The notes: a model not told the origin generated them from the letters alone. 64,000 nucleotides of DNA from Prochlorococcus sp. AG-676-P15-1 (GCA_003210825.1 QCUF01000001.1:39676-103675); one strand, 5' to 3'. Shown: positions 50,901-59,341, counted from the first letter of the stretch. Made by a program: numbers and translations.

Positions 50901-51566
50901 ATAATTGGATATATCAATATTCTTATATTTACTAATTATTTCAAATTTACAAATGTTTTCTTGATCAATATTTTTTAAAATTTCAACAAAAAATGATTTA
51001 TTAATTTTACTTCCATATTTAGAACTTATTTTTTTTTGATTAACTGCGGAAATTATTTCTGGATCAAGCTTTTGAAATTGATCAATCCATAAATCATCGA
51101 CTATATCTTGGTATAAACTATCTATATTGTTTTCAATATATGGATCTTGTGCTGAGCCTATATCTATACTAAATTCCTCTAAAATGTTACTACATAAAGA
51201 ATGGAAGGTAGTTACTTTTAGTTTATAAATAGAATTAATAAAATTATCAATATCAAATATTATTTTTTTCGGATTCGTTTCTTCCTTTTGAAAGTTTTTA
51301 TACCATTCTAAAAGAGTATTATCTAACTCAATTCCATCCGGATTCTGTAAAAATAATTTGAGTTTACTAAATCTTGAAAGTATTTTATCTTTTAATTCTG
51401 TACATGTATTTTTTGTGAAACTTAATAAAAGTATTTCCTCTGGTTTAATCTTTTTCTCCAATACATTTCTTAAAACTAAGTGAGCTAAAGTAAAGCTTTT
51501 TCCAGTTCCAGCACTTGCTTCTATTAATTTAAAATTATTATCTAATTTAATTTTGTTAATATCCAT
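47931..51566 (-). CDS. recB: Exodeoxyribonuclease V beta subunit RecB
   Basis: 3'-5' helicase and nuclease of RecBCD. The UvrD-like helicase has Walker A EASAGTGKSFTLAH (near residues 16-29), LLSFTKNTC, LLDEFQDTDH, VGDPKQAIYKFRGGD and ALTRSKYKL. The C-terminal nuclease domain has VIDWKSNFI, the Asp-x-Lys catalytic motif, and a following QSHLYLLAL-like helix. Length 1211 is normal. It is divided from recC by a methyltransferase-like gene, with 12 bases to that gene and 1 base to recD. Confidence 0.94.
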   Translation of the reverse strand: MDINKIKLDNNFKLIEASAGTGKSFTLAHLVLRNVLEKKIKPEEILLLSFTKNTCTELKDKILSRFSKLKLFLQNPDGIELDNTLLEWYKNFQKEETNPKKIIFDIDNFINSIYKLKVTTFHSLCSNILEEFSIDIGSAQDPYIENNIDSLYQDIVDDLWIDQFQKLDPEIISAVNQKKISSKYGSKINKSFFVEILKNIDQENICKFEIISKYKNIDISNYLKEFLHINWKAFCVEWNNNGEELYLKLISLGKLIKEIGGKSHVYSSTPRNNKFNQITEWIEEINKRLNSEDISQLFYDISSEDLLFRYFYNKNINKEINKFDLSLDFSRFKLLQDKIYKIKEGFYTEFVRIFIQLAYIKLITLKRSLSIFNFNDLIKTVEKKYLGSDLINDKSLSEIQNRFKCILLDEFQDTDHIQWSIIKKFFCTKNHFLLCVGDPKQAIYKFRGGDIETYLEAKSDAIEVFSLTNNFRSSNKLLDVINTLYKNGLKESKLEYKNLNSKLIKSFNHKFDFKNVFEIVEFSSKEVYIEDLVTQYIVGFLLNNNEIDINKISILTLYNSQCLELKNKLIKLNIPCQIKNKNNIFDTEASALLVLFIDSILYPRRYRNISLLATSKFIEIDVAELIDHQNSKKIEILTYQCISWSLELKEKGFLTLVNELIINYKSSSIICDADLYSNLFQLSEIIEIELINNDFNLNKVFKWYLNQLDHSLRSCTGEDYLTKDYNLQNGINLSTIHNSKGLEYEIVLCPYLSIISNKSNKTKGPIWKSNFDRSIYINISNNYSKVEEFKLIEKRDLFKESERLIYVALTRSKYKLIIFNDINNTNNILNNDLLTNLENINFHKSKIEHKINGMNISEISNKFNINGLKNNVWKINKVNTKKPKKIPSAEVISFSSYSSWIRKENKRDSAFNQYKDYEDNISILNNLQETNLDKSKNYFKYLTLSNPLSDFPKGIIAGTCLHKIIERFDFQNDNADKLLDLINEELNFFQIDTSLALKVREGILRIINVSLGRKLLNKKLIDISSNNILKEVKYNLTLSYNGKNINSYDISKCFLLDQEFEFGKSYSNKINDLQILSKGFHSGCIDCVVPIGNKLEDSKWWVIDWKSNFISGSENSDCLPGNYNYENMKEEMIKHHYPLQSHLYLLALHRLLKWRLKNYQPNLHLGGYVYLFLKGLPDKKLFEKSVEKDVSPGVFIGQAPINRINYLDKLF

Positions 51567-51578
51567 ATCTTCATTAGG

Positions 51579-52052
51579 TTAATATTTGACCTTGTCGGCA
51601 TAAATAGTATAATTTTTAAATTTTTTATTTAAATATTTCTCTTCTAAAATTATCTTAAATTTAATTATTAAAGCAAGACTTATTGTTAAACATAAATGAT
51701 AAAAAGATAATTTAGTAATAAAAAAACCAAAAGATATCAGTATTAAAGAATAATACATAGGATGTCTAATGAAACTATAAATACCTGAAGTAGTTAGATT
51801 GCCGTTGACTATAGGTCTTGGGAAAGGAGATAAATTACTACCTAAGTCTTTAATTGAAATTAACATGACAATTGTTGAGATTATGATGAGTAAGAAACCC
51901 ACAAAACTAAAGATAAAATTAACTTGCATTATTTCTTTTTTAGGAACAAATTCCAAATGAATAAAATGAAGAATAATGATGAAGAACTGTAAAAGAACTA
52001 GGAAAAATTCATAAGATTTCTTAAGAAATCTTTTCAACTGCAATTTAGACAT
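51579..52052 (-). CDS. Isoprenylcysteine methyltransferase/PEMT-family membrane protein
   Basis: A 157-residue membrane protein with four or five hydrophobic segments. The C-terminal part has GIYSFIRHPMYYSLILI and EEKYLNKKF-NY-Y, the pattern of the ICMT/phospholipid N-methyltransferase family, in which His/Arg and Glu residues bind S-adenosylmethionine. Substrate unknown. It starts 1 base inside the recC stop (TAATG) and precedes recB by 12 bases, so it sits inside the recCBD operon and is probably co-translated. A role in recombination is not implied by sequence. Confidence 0.8.
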   Translation of the reverse strand: MSKLQLKRFLKKSYEFFLVLLQFFIIILHFIHLEFVPKKEIMQVNFIFSFVGFLLIIISTIVMLISIKDLGSNLSPFPRPIVNGNLTTSGIYSFIRHPMYYSLILISFGFFITKLSFYHLCLTISLALIIKFKIILEEKYLNKKFKNYTIYADKVKY

Positions 52053-55000
52053 TATTTATTTTTTAATGCCTCAAATAAGGGGCCATATAATCTGAATGAT
52101 AAGTCATCAAATTTATCATTTCCATAAAAGAAGTCTCCTTCTTTTTTATTTCCAAAACACATTTGAATTACATTATTATCTCTTTCTCCCTTAGTAAATG
52201 TATTATTTCCTATCCATTTTTCAGAAAATGCTTTTTTCTCATTTTTCAGTTGCATTTTTGCTTCTACATATTTATATGTGCTTTCTGGAGGGAGGGGTAA
52301 ACATTTATCAGAGTAATTCTTAAAAATATTTATATATTCTTCTAATATTTTCTTTGATTGGAGTTGGCCTGGTGTTTGAAGAATTTCTGACTTATATTGA
52401 TTTTCATTTCTAAAAATTACTTTTGTCTTCGTTATCCTCTTCTTTAAAGAAGAAATGAAGAGTAATTTAATCCAAGCTTCTGACAAACTTTTTAAACTAA
52501 GTTTGGAATGAATCAATTCAATTACCACATTATCAGAAATGAAATATTCTTCTTTATTTGAATTTGATTTAACATAAACTCTATCTATATTTTTATCTTT
52601 ACTCAAATTTTCAGCTAAACTTCCTAACAGATTTTGTATCTCTTTTCCTTTTGTAAAAATACTATTTCTTGGCGCAATAATTCCATTTTCAAGAAATTGA
52701 TCGTTTATATCTAAATTTTTTAATTCATCTATAATGTCATAATTATCAATTTCTAGTTTCTGGATAACTTTAGTAACTAGTTGAAATTTCTGTAAATTAC
52801 TTACATACTCTTCATCTGGATGATGATTAAATATTCCTTTAGGAGAAATATTCTTTTTATTGAGCCAATAGAGCTGAGGAGCTTTAAACCAATAAATTAA
52901 TTCAGATAATTTAAAGTCTTTACTATCATAAAATTTTTCCTCCCAATCTATTTTATTTAATAAAGAATATTGACTTTTTAAAAAATTACTATTATTTGGA
53001 TTAACAACTTCTTCTTTCTCATAATCAAAGTATTTGATTATGGACTTTCTTTGTTTTACAGTTAAACAGCTCTCTAAATAGTTTATTAGTTCCTTAATAG
53101 GGAAGGAAATATCTAATATTTTATTATCTTTATCATTATTAACCCAAGAAACTATAAGTTGCTTTCTACAGGAAATTAATAACTCTAGGAAAAAATATTT
53201 TTCTCTATCAAAAGAAGATGGATCCCCAAGAAGGTATTTTTTAGTTAGCAAATTTATATTTTCATTACTCGATAATCTTGGATAATAAATACTATTCATA
53301 TTAATTAAGAAAATAATCTTACGAGGAATTAGCCTAACCTTCTCAATATCACTTACTAATATCTTATTTATATAAGATTGATTTCTATAGTTAAGTTTAT
53401 TAATACATTTAATTAATATTTCTCTAAAAACATTCAACACAATTACTTGATCAGATATTGAAGATATTAAATAATCATCAAGAATTCTATTTATTTCACA
53501 TATATCTAAATTGAAATTCTCATTAAAATTTATAATTTTATTAAGTATAAATTTAATCTTTTTAACCCAATCTGAATAAATAAAAGATCCTCTTAGTAAA
53601 TTAATATATTGTTTTAATTGGACTAATATTTTAACCCATTTATTCAAGTCCAAGCTTGAATTCTTAGGAGTAAATGATTTAAGGTTACAATTATTTAAAC
53701 TAAATTCTTCATCATAAACTAGACCTAAAGTAATTCTATTTATACACCACTCTAAAGTATTTTTTTCTTCCCCTAACCTTTCGTTAGTATCTAATCCCCA
53801 ATGAAAACCAACTTCATTTAATATTAAAATAATCTCATTTTTCTCAGCAATATCAAAATCAAAAATATTCTGATTAACTTTTTTAGAAAGAAAATATTCT
53901 ATTTTTTCAAGAGTAATTTTCTCATTTGCTAATTCAATAATATCAAGTAAGAAGTTATATACATTAGAAGAATCTTCATAATTCTCTTCAAGAAATAAAT
54001 AAGGTAGCTTTTGCCCGTTTATTAATTCATTATTAAAAATATACCTTAAATAAGGTTTTATTAAACTAGTTTGAGGAGATACTATTGCGATATCGCTGTA
54101 TTTAACATCATCGCAAGTTTCTAATATTTCTATGACTTTATTTCTTACATACTCTAATTGACTTAATTGATTAAAATGCTCCCTAAAAATAATTGAATCA
54201 TCCTTTTCATTTATCATAAATTCATCTTGACTATTATCAATTAGTCTTTTCTGTATTTGATTAATTAAAGGTATATCCTTCTTACTTATAAAACTAAAAG
54301 TTGGATCAATATATATTGAATTATTGTTTATTTTTAAATTTTCAATATTAGAAGTTTCCTCAATTAATTTCTGATAATTAGCTCCAAATTTGCCAAAAAT
54401 TTTTTCGATATTTGAACTATTTAAATTAAATTTACTCTCAATAGAACTAAAATCAACTTCTCCCTCAAGAGAATTTATTCTATTCCACAAATTATCTCCA
54501 GGAGAGAGTAAGTATAAATTAACCTTAGTAAATTCTGCTAATTTCGAATAAAAGCTAACATGTAATCTTGATAAATTGCTATCAGAAATAATATATATTT
54601 GTCTAGGTATTAAATTTTTTTCATTTTGTAATTTTTTAATATTATTGATTATGTCAATCATGAATAAACATGGGGGTTTATCATACATTTTTTTCTCAAG
54701 TAATTTATATAAAATTGGTTGCCAATATTCATTTGAATTTAAATTATTAAAAAGATTTCGTGAACTCAACTCATATCTATTCCAATTAGCTATCATCTCA
54801 GGTCTGAAAATAAGATACTCAATAAAATTATTTGCAATCTTTTTTGTTAAGTTATGAATATCCCCATCAATTATCTTTTTATTGTTTAAGTATTTATTAA
54901 TCCAATTACTCAGAGGTAATGATTCTTTATAGCTGCTTAATTCTTCAAATGAATCTATAATTCCCCATTTTATTGAATCAAAATTCCATACTCCCATATC

Positions 55001-55237
55001 AATTTCCGGGAAGATTTTTGTTAACAATGCTTCGGTATAACTTGATATGGTCTTAAATTCATAGAGAGCGCTTATTTGATTACTTATTGTTATTTGGTCC
55101 CACAACCACTTCCCTAAAAAATAATTAGGAACTGCTATATCTAGTTTTTCTGTTAAAAAAGGGGGATTAATTATTAATTCTTTTGCTAATAGCTCAGTAA
55201 TAACTTCAATTTTGTTTGATTTATAAATATTAAGCAA
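52052..55237 (-). CDS. recC: Exodeoxyribonuclease V gamma subunit RecC
   Basis: Non-catalytic scaffold of RecBCD that recognises Chi in E. coli and guides DNA strands. Recognised by overall domain order (inactive helicase-like regions followed by an inactive nuclease-like C-terminus) and by the MLNIYKSNKIEVI-type start and RKIIFLINMN-like central segments. Length 1061 is normal. Strongly A/T-biased and rich in Asn, Lys and Ile. It is the first gene of the minus-strand recC-methyltransferase-recB-recD set. The 17-base gap to ycf54 suggests they might share a transcript. Confidence 0.9.
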   Translation of the reverse strand: MLNIYKSNKIEVITELLAKELIINPPFLTEKLDIAVPNYFLGKWLWDQITISNQISALYEFKTISSYTEALLTKIFPEIDMGVWNFDSIKWGIIDSFEELSSYKESLPLSNWINKYLNNKKIIDGDIHNLTKKIANNFIEYLIFRPEMIANWNRYELSSRNLFNNLNSNEYWQPILYKLLEKKMYDKPPCLFMIDIINNIKKLQNEKNLIPRQIYIISDSNLSRLHVSFYSKLAEFTKVNLYLLSPGDNLWNRINSLEGEVDFSSIESKFNLNSSNIEKIFGKFGANYQKLIEETSNIENLKINNNSIYIDPTFSFISKKDIPLINQIQKRLIDNSQDEFMINEKDDSIIFREHFNQLSQLEYVRNKVIEILETCDDVKYSDIAIVSPQTSLIKPYLRYIFNNELINGQKLPYLFLEENYEDSSNVYNFLLDIIELANEKITLEKIEYFLSKKVNQNIFDFDIAEKNEIILILNEVGFHWGLDTNERLGEEKNTLEWCINRITLGLVYDEEFSLNNCNLKSFTPKNSSLDLNKWVKILVQLKQYINLLRGSFIYSDWVKKIKFILNKIINFNENFNLDICEINRILDDYLISSISDQVIVLNVFREILIKCINKLNYRNQSYINKILVSDIEKVRLIPRKIIFLINMNSIYYPRLSSNENINLLTKKYLLGDPSSFDREKYFFLELLISCRKQLIVSWVNNDKDNKILDISFPIKELINYLESCLTVKQRKSIIKYFDYEKEEVVNPNNSNFLKSQYSLLNKIDWEEKFYDSKDFKLSELIYWFKAPQLYWLNKKNISPKGIFNHHPDEEYVSNLQKFQLVTKVIQKLEIDNYDIIDELKNLDINDQFLENGIIAPRNSIFTKGKEIQNLLGSLAENLSKDKNIDRVYVKSNSNKEEYFISDNVVIELIHSKLSLKSLSEAWIKLLFISSLKKRITKTKVIFRNENQYKSEILQTPGQLQSKKILEEYINIFKNYSDKCLPLPPESTYKYVEAKMQLKNEKKAFSEKWIGNNTFTKGERDNNVIQMCFGNKKEGDFFYGNDKFDDLSFRLYGPLFEALKNK

Positions 55238-55254
55238 TTTTCTTTTATTATTTT

Positions 55255-55572
55255 TTACTCAATTTTAAGAGGGTCATTAATTTCGCTATTAGGGCATTCA
55301 AATTCTCCTACAGCAACAAATTCTAAGCGAAGCTTTAAGAAGGTAATAAATTTTTTATCTGTAGAGATAACGGCTGCTGGAGTATTTGGTATTTTTTTAG
55401 ATAAATCTACAAAAGCTGAAGACTTCAAAAAAGATGGATTCTTTAAAAGCCAAAAATCTATCTCCTTTTTGTTTTCTTTATAGTTTCGGATCCTTTCTTT
55501 TAAAATCTCTTCAAGAGGTTCTTCAACTGTTAAAAATTTTTCACTTGCTGCAACAAAAAAATAAGTTGTCAT
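55255..55572 (-). CDS. ycf54: Ycf54, Mg-protoporphyrin monomethyl ester cyclase subunit
   Basis: Small accessory subunit needed for aerobic Mg-protoporphyrin IX monomethyl ester cyclase (AcsF) activity in chlorophyll synthesis. Recognised from MTTYFFVAASEKFL, KEIDFWLLKNPSFL and the end LKLRLEFVAVGEFECPN, the hallmark pattern of this 100-110 residue family. Length 105. pdxJ is 8 bases upstream on the same strand, so the pair is likely co-transcribed. acsF is not in the window. Confidence 0.93.
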   Translation of the reverse strand: MTTYFFVAASEKFLTVEEPLEEILKERIRNYKENKKEIDFWLLKNPSFLKSSAFVDLSKKIPNTPAAVISTDKKFITFLKLRLEFVAVGEFECPNSEINDPLKIE

Positions 55573-55580
55573 TTTAAAAA

Positions 55581-56297
55581 TTAATTTATCGAAATTAGAG
55601 TCTTCATTTCGCGTACAGCTCTTTCAAGACCTACCGCTAAAGCCCTTGAAACAATACTATGTCCTATGTTTAACTCATTCATATTGTTAATTGATGCAAC
55701 CTTTTTTACATTCTGATAATTCAGCCCATGCCCTGCATTAACGACTAATCCAAGATCGACGGCATAATACGAAGATTCAATAATTTTTTGAAGCTCTACA
55801 TATTGATCATGTCCTTTTAACTGAGCATATTTGCCAGTATGTAATTCTATAAAATCAAATCCTATTTCTCCTGAAGAATTAATTTGATCATTTGCAGGAT
55901 CTATAAATGCGCTTACTTCAATATTGGAACTTTTTAAACTATCAACGTAGCCTTTAAGATATTTCTCATTATTTTTGACATCTAACCCCCCCTCTGTCGT
56001 GATTTCTTGTCTTTTCTCTGGTACAAGTGTTATGTAATCTGGAAGTAACTTTTTAGAAATTCTCAACATTTCTTCAGTCGCTGCCATCTCTAGATTGAGT
56101 TTAGTTTTAATAATATCTTTCAAAAGATATATATCTCGATCTTGTATATGCCTTCTATCTTCTCTTAAGTGAACTGTTATAGAATCAGCTCCACCTAATT
56201 CTGCTAGGAAAGCGAATTGAACAGGATCTGGTTCTACCGTCTGCCTTGCCTGCCTGACATTTGCAATATGATCTATATTTACTCCTAATGTTGCCAT
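55581..56297 (-). CDS. pdxJ: Pyridoxine 5'-phosphate synthase
   Basis: Final step of the DXP-dependent vitamin B6 pathway, condensing 3-amino-2-oxopropyl phosphate with deoxyxylulose phosphate. TIM barrel with GVNIDHIANVRQAR at the N-terminus, VHLREDRRHIQDRD near residue 50, and VNAGHGLNYQNV near the phosphate site. The open frame reaches an ATG at 56324, but the conserved protein begins MATLGVNIDHI at 56297, giving 238 residues; I chose this. It is divergent from an acyltransferase gene. Confidence 0.94.
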   Translation of the reverse strand: MATLGVNIDHIANVRQARQTVEPDPVQFAFLAELGGADSITVHLREDRRHIQDRDIYLLKDIIKTKLNLEMAATEEMLRISKKLLPDYITLVPEKRQEITTEGGLDVKNNEKYLKGYVDSLKSSNIEVSAFIDPANDQINSSGEIGFDFIELHTGKYAQLKGHDQYVELQKIIESSYYAVDLGLVVNAGHGLNYQNVKKVASINNMNELNIGHSIVSRALAVGLERAVREMKTLISIN

Positions 56298-56390
56298 AAA
56301 TTGATAACTCTTTGATTTAGACAATTTACTAACCGCCCAATTCTAGCTAATAAAAAATTACAATCATATAATTTATTAATATAAAGTAAA

Positions 56391-57071
56391 TTGAAATTGA
56401 AAAATAAGACTGTTAATATTTGCCATGAAATTAACCCTTTTTTGGGTCTTATTGCAATGTTTATAACCCAAGATATTGTTATGAAAATATTTTTTAAAGA
56501 AAAGAAAATAATTAATAATAAAATCCTAGTCCCAGACAACTGTTCCGTTATTTTAGCTCCAACCCATAGATCGAGGTGGGATGGATTAATTCTTACTATG
56601 GCAATGGGTAGGAGAGTCACCAAAAAAGATTGTAGATTTATGGTCACAAAATCTGAGATGATCGGTCTTCAGGGTTGGTTTTTAAAAAGACTTGGTTGTT
56701 TTTCAATAAATCAATTATCGCCTTCTCTTTCTGTTTTGAGATATGCTGTTGATCTCATCGTCAAAAAAAAACAGTTAGTTGTTTTCCCAGAAGGAAAAAT
56801 CAATAAATATGGAAAGAAAATTGTCCTAAAAGAAGGACTCTTCAGATTAGCCCGATTAGCTAAAAAAAAAGCAAACTTCATAACTATAATTCCTATCGGT
56901 ATAGCTTACAGTGAGGTATCTCCAAAGTTTAGAAGTAATTTTTCTCTGTGTTTTGGTGAGCCTTTAATCATTAGTGACAATATAAACTTTTCTATAAATG
57001 AATTTAATAAAATACTGCAAGAAAAAATGTCAGCAGCTGAAAAGGAAGCTTTAAAAATAGTCGGTCGATGA
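56391..57071 (+). CDS. plsC: 1-acyl-glycerol-3-phosphate acyltransferase family protein
   Basis: PlsC-type acyltransferase for phospholipid or glycolipid synthesis. The HX4D motif is H59-RSRW-D64. FPEGKINKYGK (near residues 128-138) is the second conserved block, and IIPIGIAY the third. Length 226 from a TTG at 56391. An internal ATG at 56457 would remove 22 residues and still retain both motifs, so the start is uncertain. The specific acyl acceptor is unknown; cyanobacteria often carry more than one paralogue. Confidence 0.83.
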   Translation: MKLKNKTVNICHEINPFLGLIAMFITQDIVMKIFFKEKKIINNKILVPDNCSVILAPTHRSRWDGLILTMAMGRRVTKKDCRFMVTKSEMIGLQGWFLKRLGCFSINQLSPSLSVLRYAVDLIVKKKQLVVFPEGKINKYGKKIVLKEGLFRLARLAKKKANFITIIPIGIAYSEVSPKFRSNFSLCFGEPLIISDNINFSINEFNKILQEKMSAAEKEALKIVGR

Positions 57072-57112
57072 ATCCATAATCAGTTAGTATTGAAGCTAAC
57101 AAATACGACAAC

Positions 57113-57631
57113 ATGAAAGTCTTAAAATTAATTCCAATTATTTTTATATCATTAGGAATATTTCAACCTGCATTTACTGTTTATGCAAATAGTGATGATC
57201 CAAATAATTATAAAGTCCTTTCAAGTACTAATAAAAAGCTTTCAATTACTAACGTTGAAATTTTCTTAAGGGAGGGAGATGCCCTAATAAAAGCTGGTGA
57301 GATTGATAAAGCTAAAGAATCTTTTGACAAAGCTAGAAATTTAGCAAAACAACTAGCAGGATTTTACGGTGATTTAAACGGTTCTTTTAAAGGCTTGGAT
57401 GCAAGGATCCCAAAGGAGATGTCAGAAAAAGGAAAGAATTCATTGCAAATTTGGGCAGAATCAAATGCTAGATTAGCTGCAGTTTATAAAAGAAAAGAAC
57501 AACCAGAAGTCGCTGTCCCTTTACTTGTTGAAATAATAAGGTTAATGTCGCCCACAAGTCCAGAAGGTAAAGAAGCTTATAAAAAATTGGTTCAGCTTGG
57601 GTTTGTTGAAACACCTTATAGAGGAATATAG
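57113..57631 (+). CDS. Secreted TPR-like hypothetical protein
   Basis: A 172-residue protein with a signal peptide (hydrophobic stretch about residues 6-24, likely cleaved near YANS). The mature part has repeated helices, LREGDALIKAGEIDKAKESF (near 52-71) and LAAVYKRKEQPEVAVPLL, that fit tetratricopeptide-like repeats. Such repeats mediate protein contacts. No enzyme motif is seen. It lies 42 bases after plsC and 9 bases before bolA, so co-transcription is likely. Function unknown. Confidence 0.72.
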   Translation: MKVLKLIPIIFISLGIFQPAFTVYANSDDPNNYKVLSSTNKKLSITNVEIFLREGDALIKAGEIDKAKESFDKARNLAKQLAGFYGDLNGSFKGLDARIPKEMSEKGKNSLQIWAESNARLAAVYKRKEQPEVAVPLLVEIIRLMSPTSPEGKEAYKKLVQLGFVETPYRGI

Positions 57632-57640
57632 AAAATAATA

Positions 57641-57871
57641 ATGGCTACAAAAATTGAAGTAATTAACTTAATAAAACAAAAAATTGCTGATTCTGAAGTA
57701 TTTGTTGAAAATCTAAAGGGAGATGATCATTTACAAGTAACTGTAATCTCATCTGAATTTAATGGATTATCATTAGTTAAGCAACATCAGCTGGTCTATT
57801 CTGCCTTAAAAGAAGAATTAGCTTCAGAGGCTATTCATGCCCTCGCACTTAAAACAGAAACTCCTAATTAA
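57641..57871 (+). CDS. bolA: BolA-family protein
   Basis: A 76-residue BolA protein, a partner of monothiol glutaredoxins in Fe-S cluster handling or iron sensing. The class motif [17 protein letters not shown] (near residues 46-62) and the ending [11 protein letters not shown] are typical. The predicted cluster ligand of type II BolAs is the His in VKQHQLVY. Only 3 bases separate it from the glutaredoxin gene, which strongly suggests the two products form a complex. Cytosolic. Confidence 0.93.
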   Translation: MATKIEVINLIKQKIADSEVFVENLKGDDHLQVTVISSEFNGLSLVKQHQLVYSALKEELASEAIHALALKTETPN

Positions 57872-57874
57872 ATT

Positions 57875-58198
57875 ATGGAAAATCTAACTAAAAATAAAAT
57901 TCAAAAACTTATTGACTCTAATCCAGTTATGGTTTTTATGAAAGGGACTAAATTAATGCCTCAATGTGGATTCTCTAATAATGTAGTCCAAATTCTTAAT
58001 TCACTTGGGGTAGCATTTAATACTTTTGATGTCTTAAGCGATTTTGAAATAAGAGAGGGTATCAAAGAGTATTCGGAATGGCCAACAATTCCTCAAGTTT
58101 ATTTGAAAGGAGAATTCTTGGGCGGTTCAGATATTCTTATCGAGATGTATAATTCAGGCACATTGAAAGAAAAGATCGAAATTGCATTGGCTTCTTAA
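57875..58198 (+). CDS. grxD: Monothiol glutaredoxin (Grx4 type)
   Basis: CGFS-type glutaredoxin that binds a bridged [2Fe-2S] cluster with glutathione and passes it on. The active cysteine is C31 in [29 protein letters not shown] (near residues 69-87) is the glutathione-binding region. Length 107 is typical of the single-domain form. It follows bolA directly and is probably co-expressed, giving the known BolA-Grx pairing. Confidence 0.95.
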   Translation: MENLTKNKIQKLIDSNPVMVFMKGTKLMPQCGFSNNVVQILNSLGVAFNTFDVLSDFEIREGIKEYSEWPTIPQVYLKGEFLGGSDILIEMYNSGTLKEKIEIALAS

Positions 58199-58247
58199 AA
58201 TATTTACTAAGTATAAATACTAAATTTAGTTAATAAAAATTAATATT

Positions 58248-58517
58248 TTAAATCTTTTTTTTATCAAAAAAACCTTTATTTTGATCTCCTTCAGGATTTA
58301 TAAAGCTGGATGGATCTAGTATCCATCTTTCTACCAATCTTTCTAATTTCTCTTGATCTTTTGGCTCTAAACTATTGCAATTCCTTAAGGCTTGGAGATA
58401 ACCATCACTATACAATTTCAAGTCTGAAGGGCTATGAAATTTAGTAACCAGGTCTTGGCAACTATCGCAAATTGATTGAAAATGGCGAATTGCTAATGGA
58501 TTTTCAAATAATGTCAT
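58248..58517 (-). CDS. DUF6761-like conserved cyanobacterial protein
   Basis: An 89-residue small protein conserved among cyanobacteria. The pattern FENPLAIRHFQSICDSCQDL, then YSDGYLQALRNCNSL and LVERWILDPSSFI, fits the DUF6761 family as I recall it. It is helical and soluble, with cysteines at CDSC and NC. Function unknown. It is flanked by grxD (convergent) and the response regulator (divergent). The name is from memory, so confirm with a Pfam search. Confidence 0.72.
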   Translation of the reverse strand: MTLFENPLAIRHFQSICDSCQDLVTKFHSPSDLKLYSDGYLQALRNCNSLEPKDQEKLERLVERWILDPSSFINPEGDQNKGFFDKKKI

Positions 58518-58603
58518 AATTAAATAGATTCTGATTTTTATTTAGCATTTGTTATACCTTATTAAGGATGATTAAAAATTGCCTGGCCAAACATTAATTA
58601 AGA

Positions 58604-59341
58604 ATGCAATCAACTGAGCAAATCTTAGCTTCAGCTCCTGGCAGCTCCCAATTGCCTTCGACCTCTCAAACACCTTCGAGAGTTCTAGTTGTTGAACCTC
58701 ACCCCACACTAAGAACAGTCTTAGTACAAAGACTTCGTCAAGACGGTCATTTAGCTGCCGCTGTAGGCTCAGCAATGGAAGCTGTTGACTTATGTAGAGA
58801 ACAGTCTCCTGACTTGCTTGTCAGCGCTGAGATATTAGAGCAAAATACTGCAATGAGGTTAGCTCAACAATTGGGTTGCTCAGTAATTGTTCTAACCGCA
58901 AGATCTGGTGTAGAACCATTAGTCAGCTTATTAGATGAGGGAGCTGATGATGTTCTAAGAAAGCCTTTTGGATTAGAAGAGTTAGCCGCAAGATGCAGAA
59001 CGCTACTAAAGAGAGGTCGTATAGGTTTACAGGAGAAAGTAGCAGTAGGTCCTTTAGAGGTTCATTTACTTTTAAGGCAAGTGACCCTTAGCGAGAAGCC
59101 TGTAGAATTAAGCCCTAGAGAGTTTGCATTGCTTTGTGCTTTACTTATGCCTCCTGGGATGGTTAGAAGTCGCCAAGAGCTCCTAAGGTTAGCATGGCCG
59201 CCATTTAGCGGAGGACCACGTTCTGTAGACACACAAGTTCTGACATTACGTAGAAAATTAGAGCAAGCAGGATTAGGAGAAGGCGGAGGTATTACTACAG
59301 TTAGACAGCAAGGATATAGATTTAGTATTGATAATATTTAA
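58604..59341 (+). CDS. Atypical OmpR-type response regulator
   Basis: DNA-binding regulator with a receiver-like domain (about residues 27-140) and an OmpR/PhoB winged helix (about 150-243: ELSPREFALLCALL, RSVDTQVLTLRRKL, VRQQGYRFS). The receiver lacks the standard phospho-Asp: the expected site reads DLLVSAEIL, with Ala where Asp should be. The first acidic pair is reduced to one Glu (VVEPHP). The conserved Lys (RKPFG) and Thr/Ser position (VLTARSG) remain. It is probably phosphorylation-independent or binds another signal. It is visibly more G+C-rich than its neighbours. It is neither RpaA nor RpaB as I recall them. Confidence 0.88.
   Translation: MQSTEQILASAPGSSQLPSTSQTPSRVLVVEPHPTLRTVLVQRLRQDGHLAAAVGSAMEAVDLCREQSPDLLVSAEILEQNTAMRLAQQLGCSVIVLTARSGVEPLVSLLDEGADDVLRKPFGLEELAARCRTLLKRGRIGLQEKVAVGPLEVHLLLRQVTLSEKPVELSPREFALLCALLMPPGMVRSRQELLRLAWPPFSGGPRSVDTQVLTLRRKLEQAGLGEGGGITTVRQQGYRFSIDNI

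Noticed and set aside
46238..55237. Defence island or prophage interpretation of the recBCD region
   Set aside because: The genes are standard RecC, RecB and RecD with housekeeping neighbours on both sides. There is no integrase, toxin, restriction or phage gene.
56285..56647. 120-codon minus-strand frame opposite plsC
   Set aside because: It overlaps the start of plsC on the other strand and the pdxJ start. The acyltransferase has its HX4D and FPEG motifs, so this frame is a shadow.
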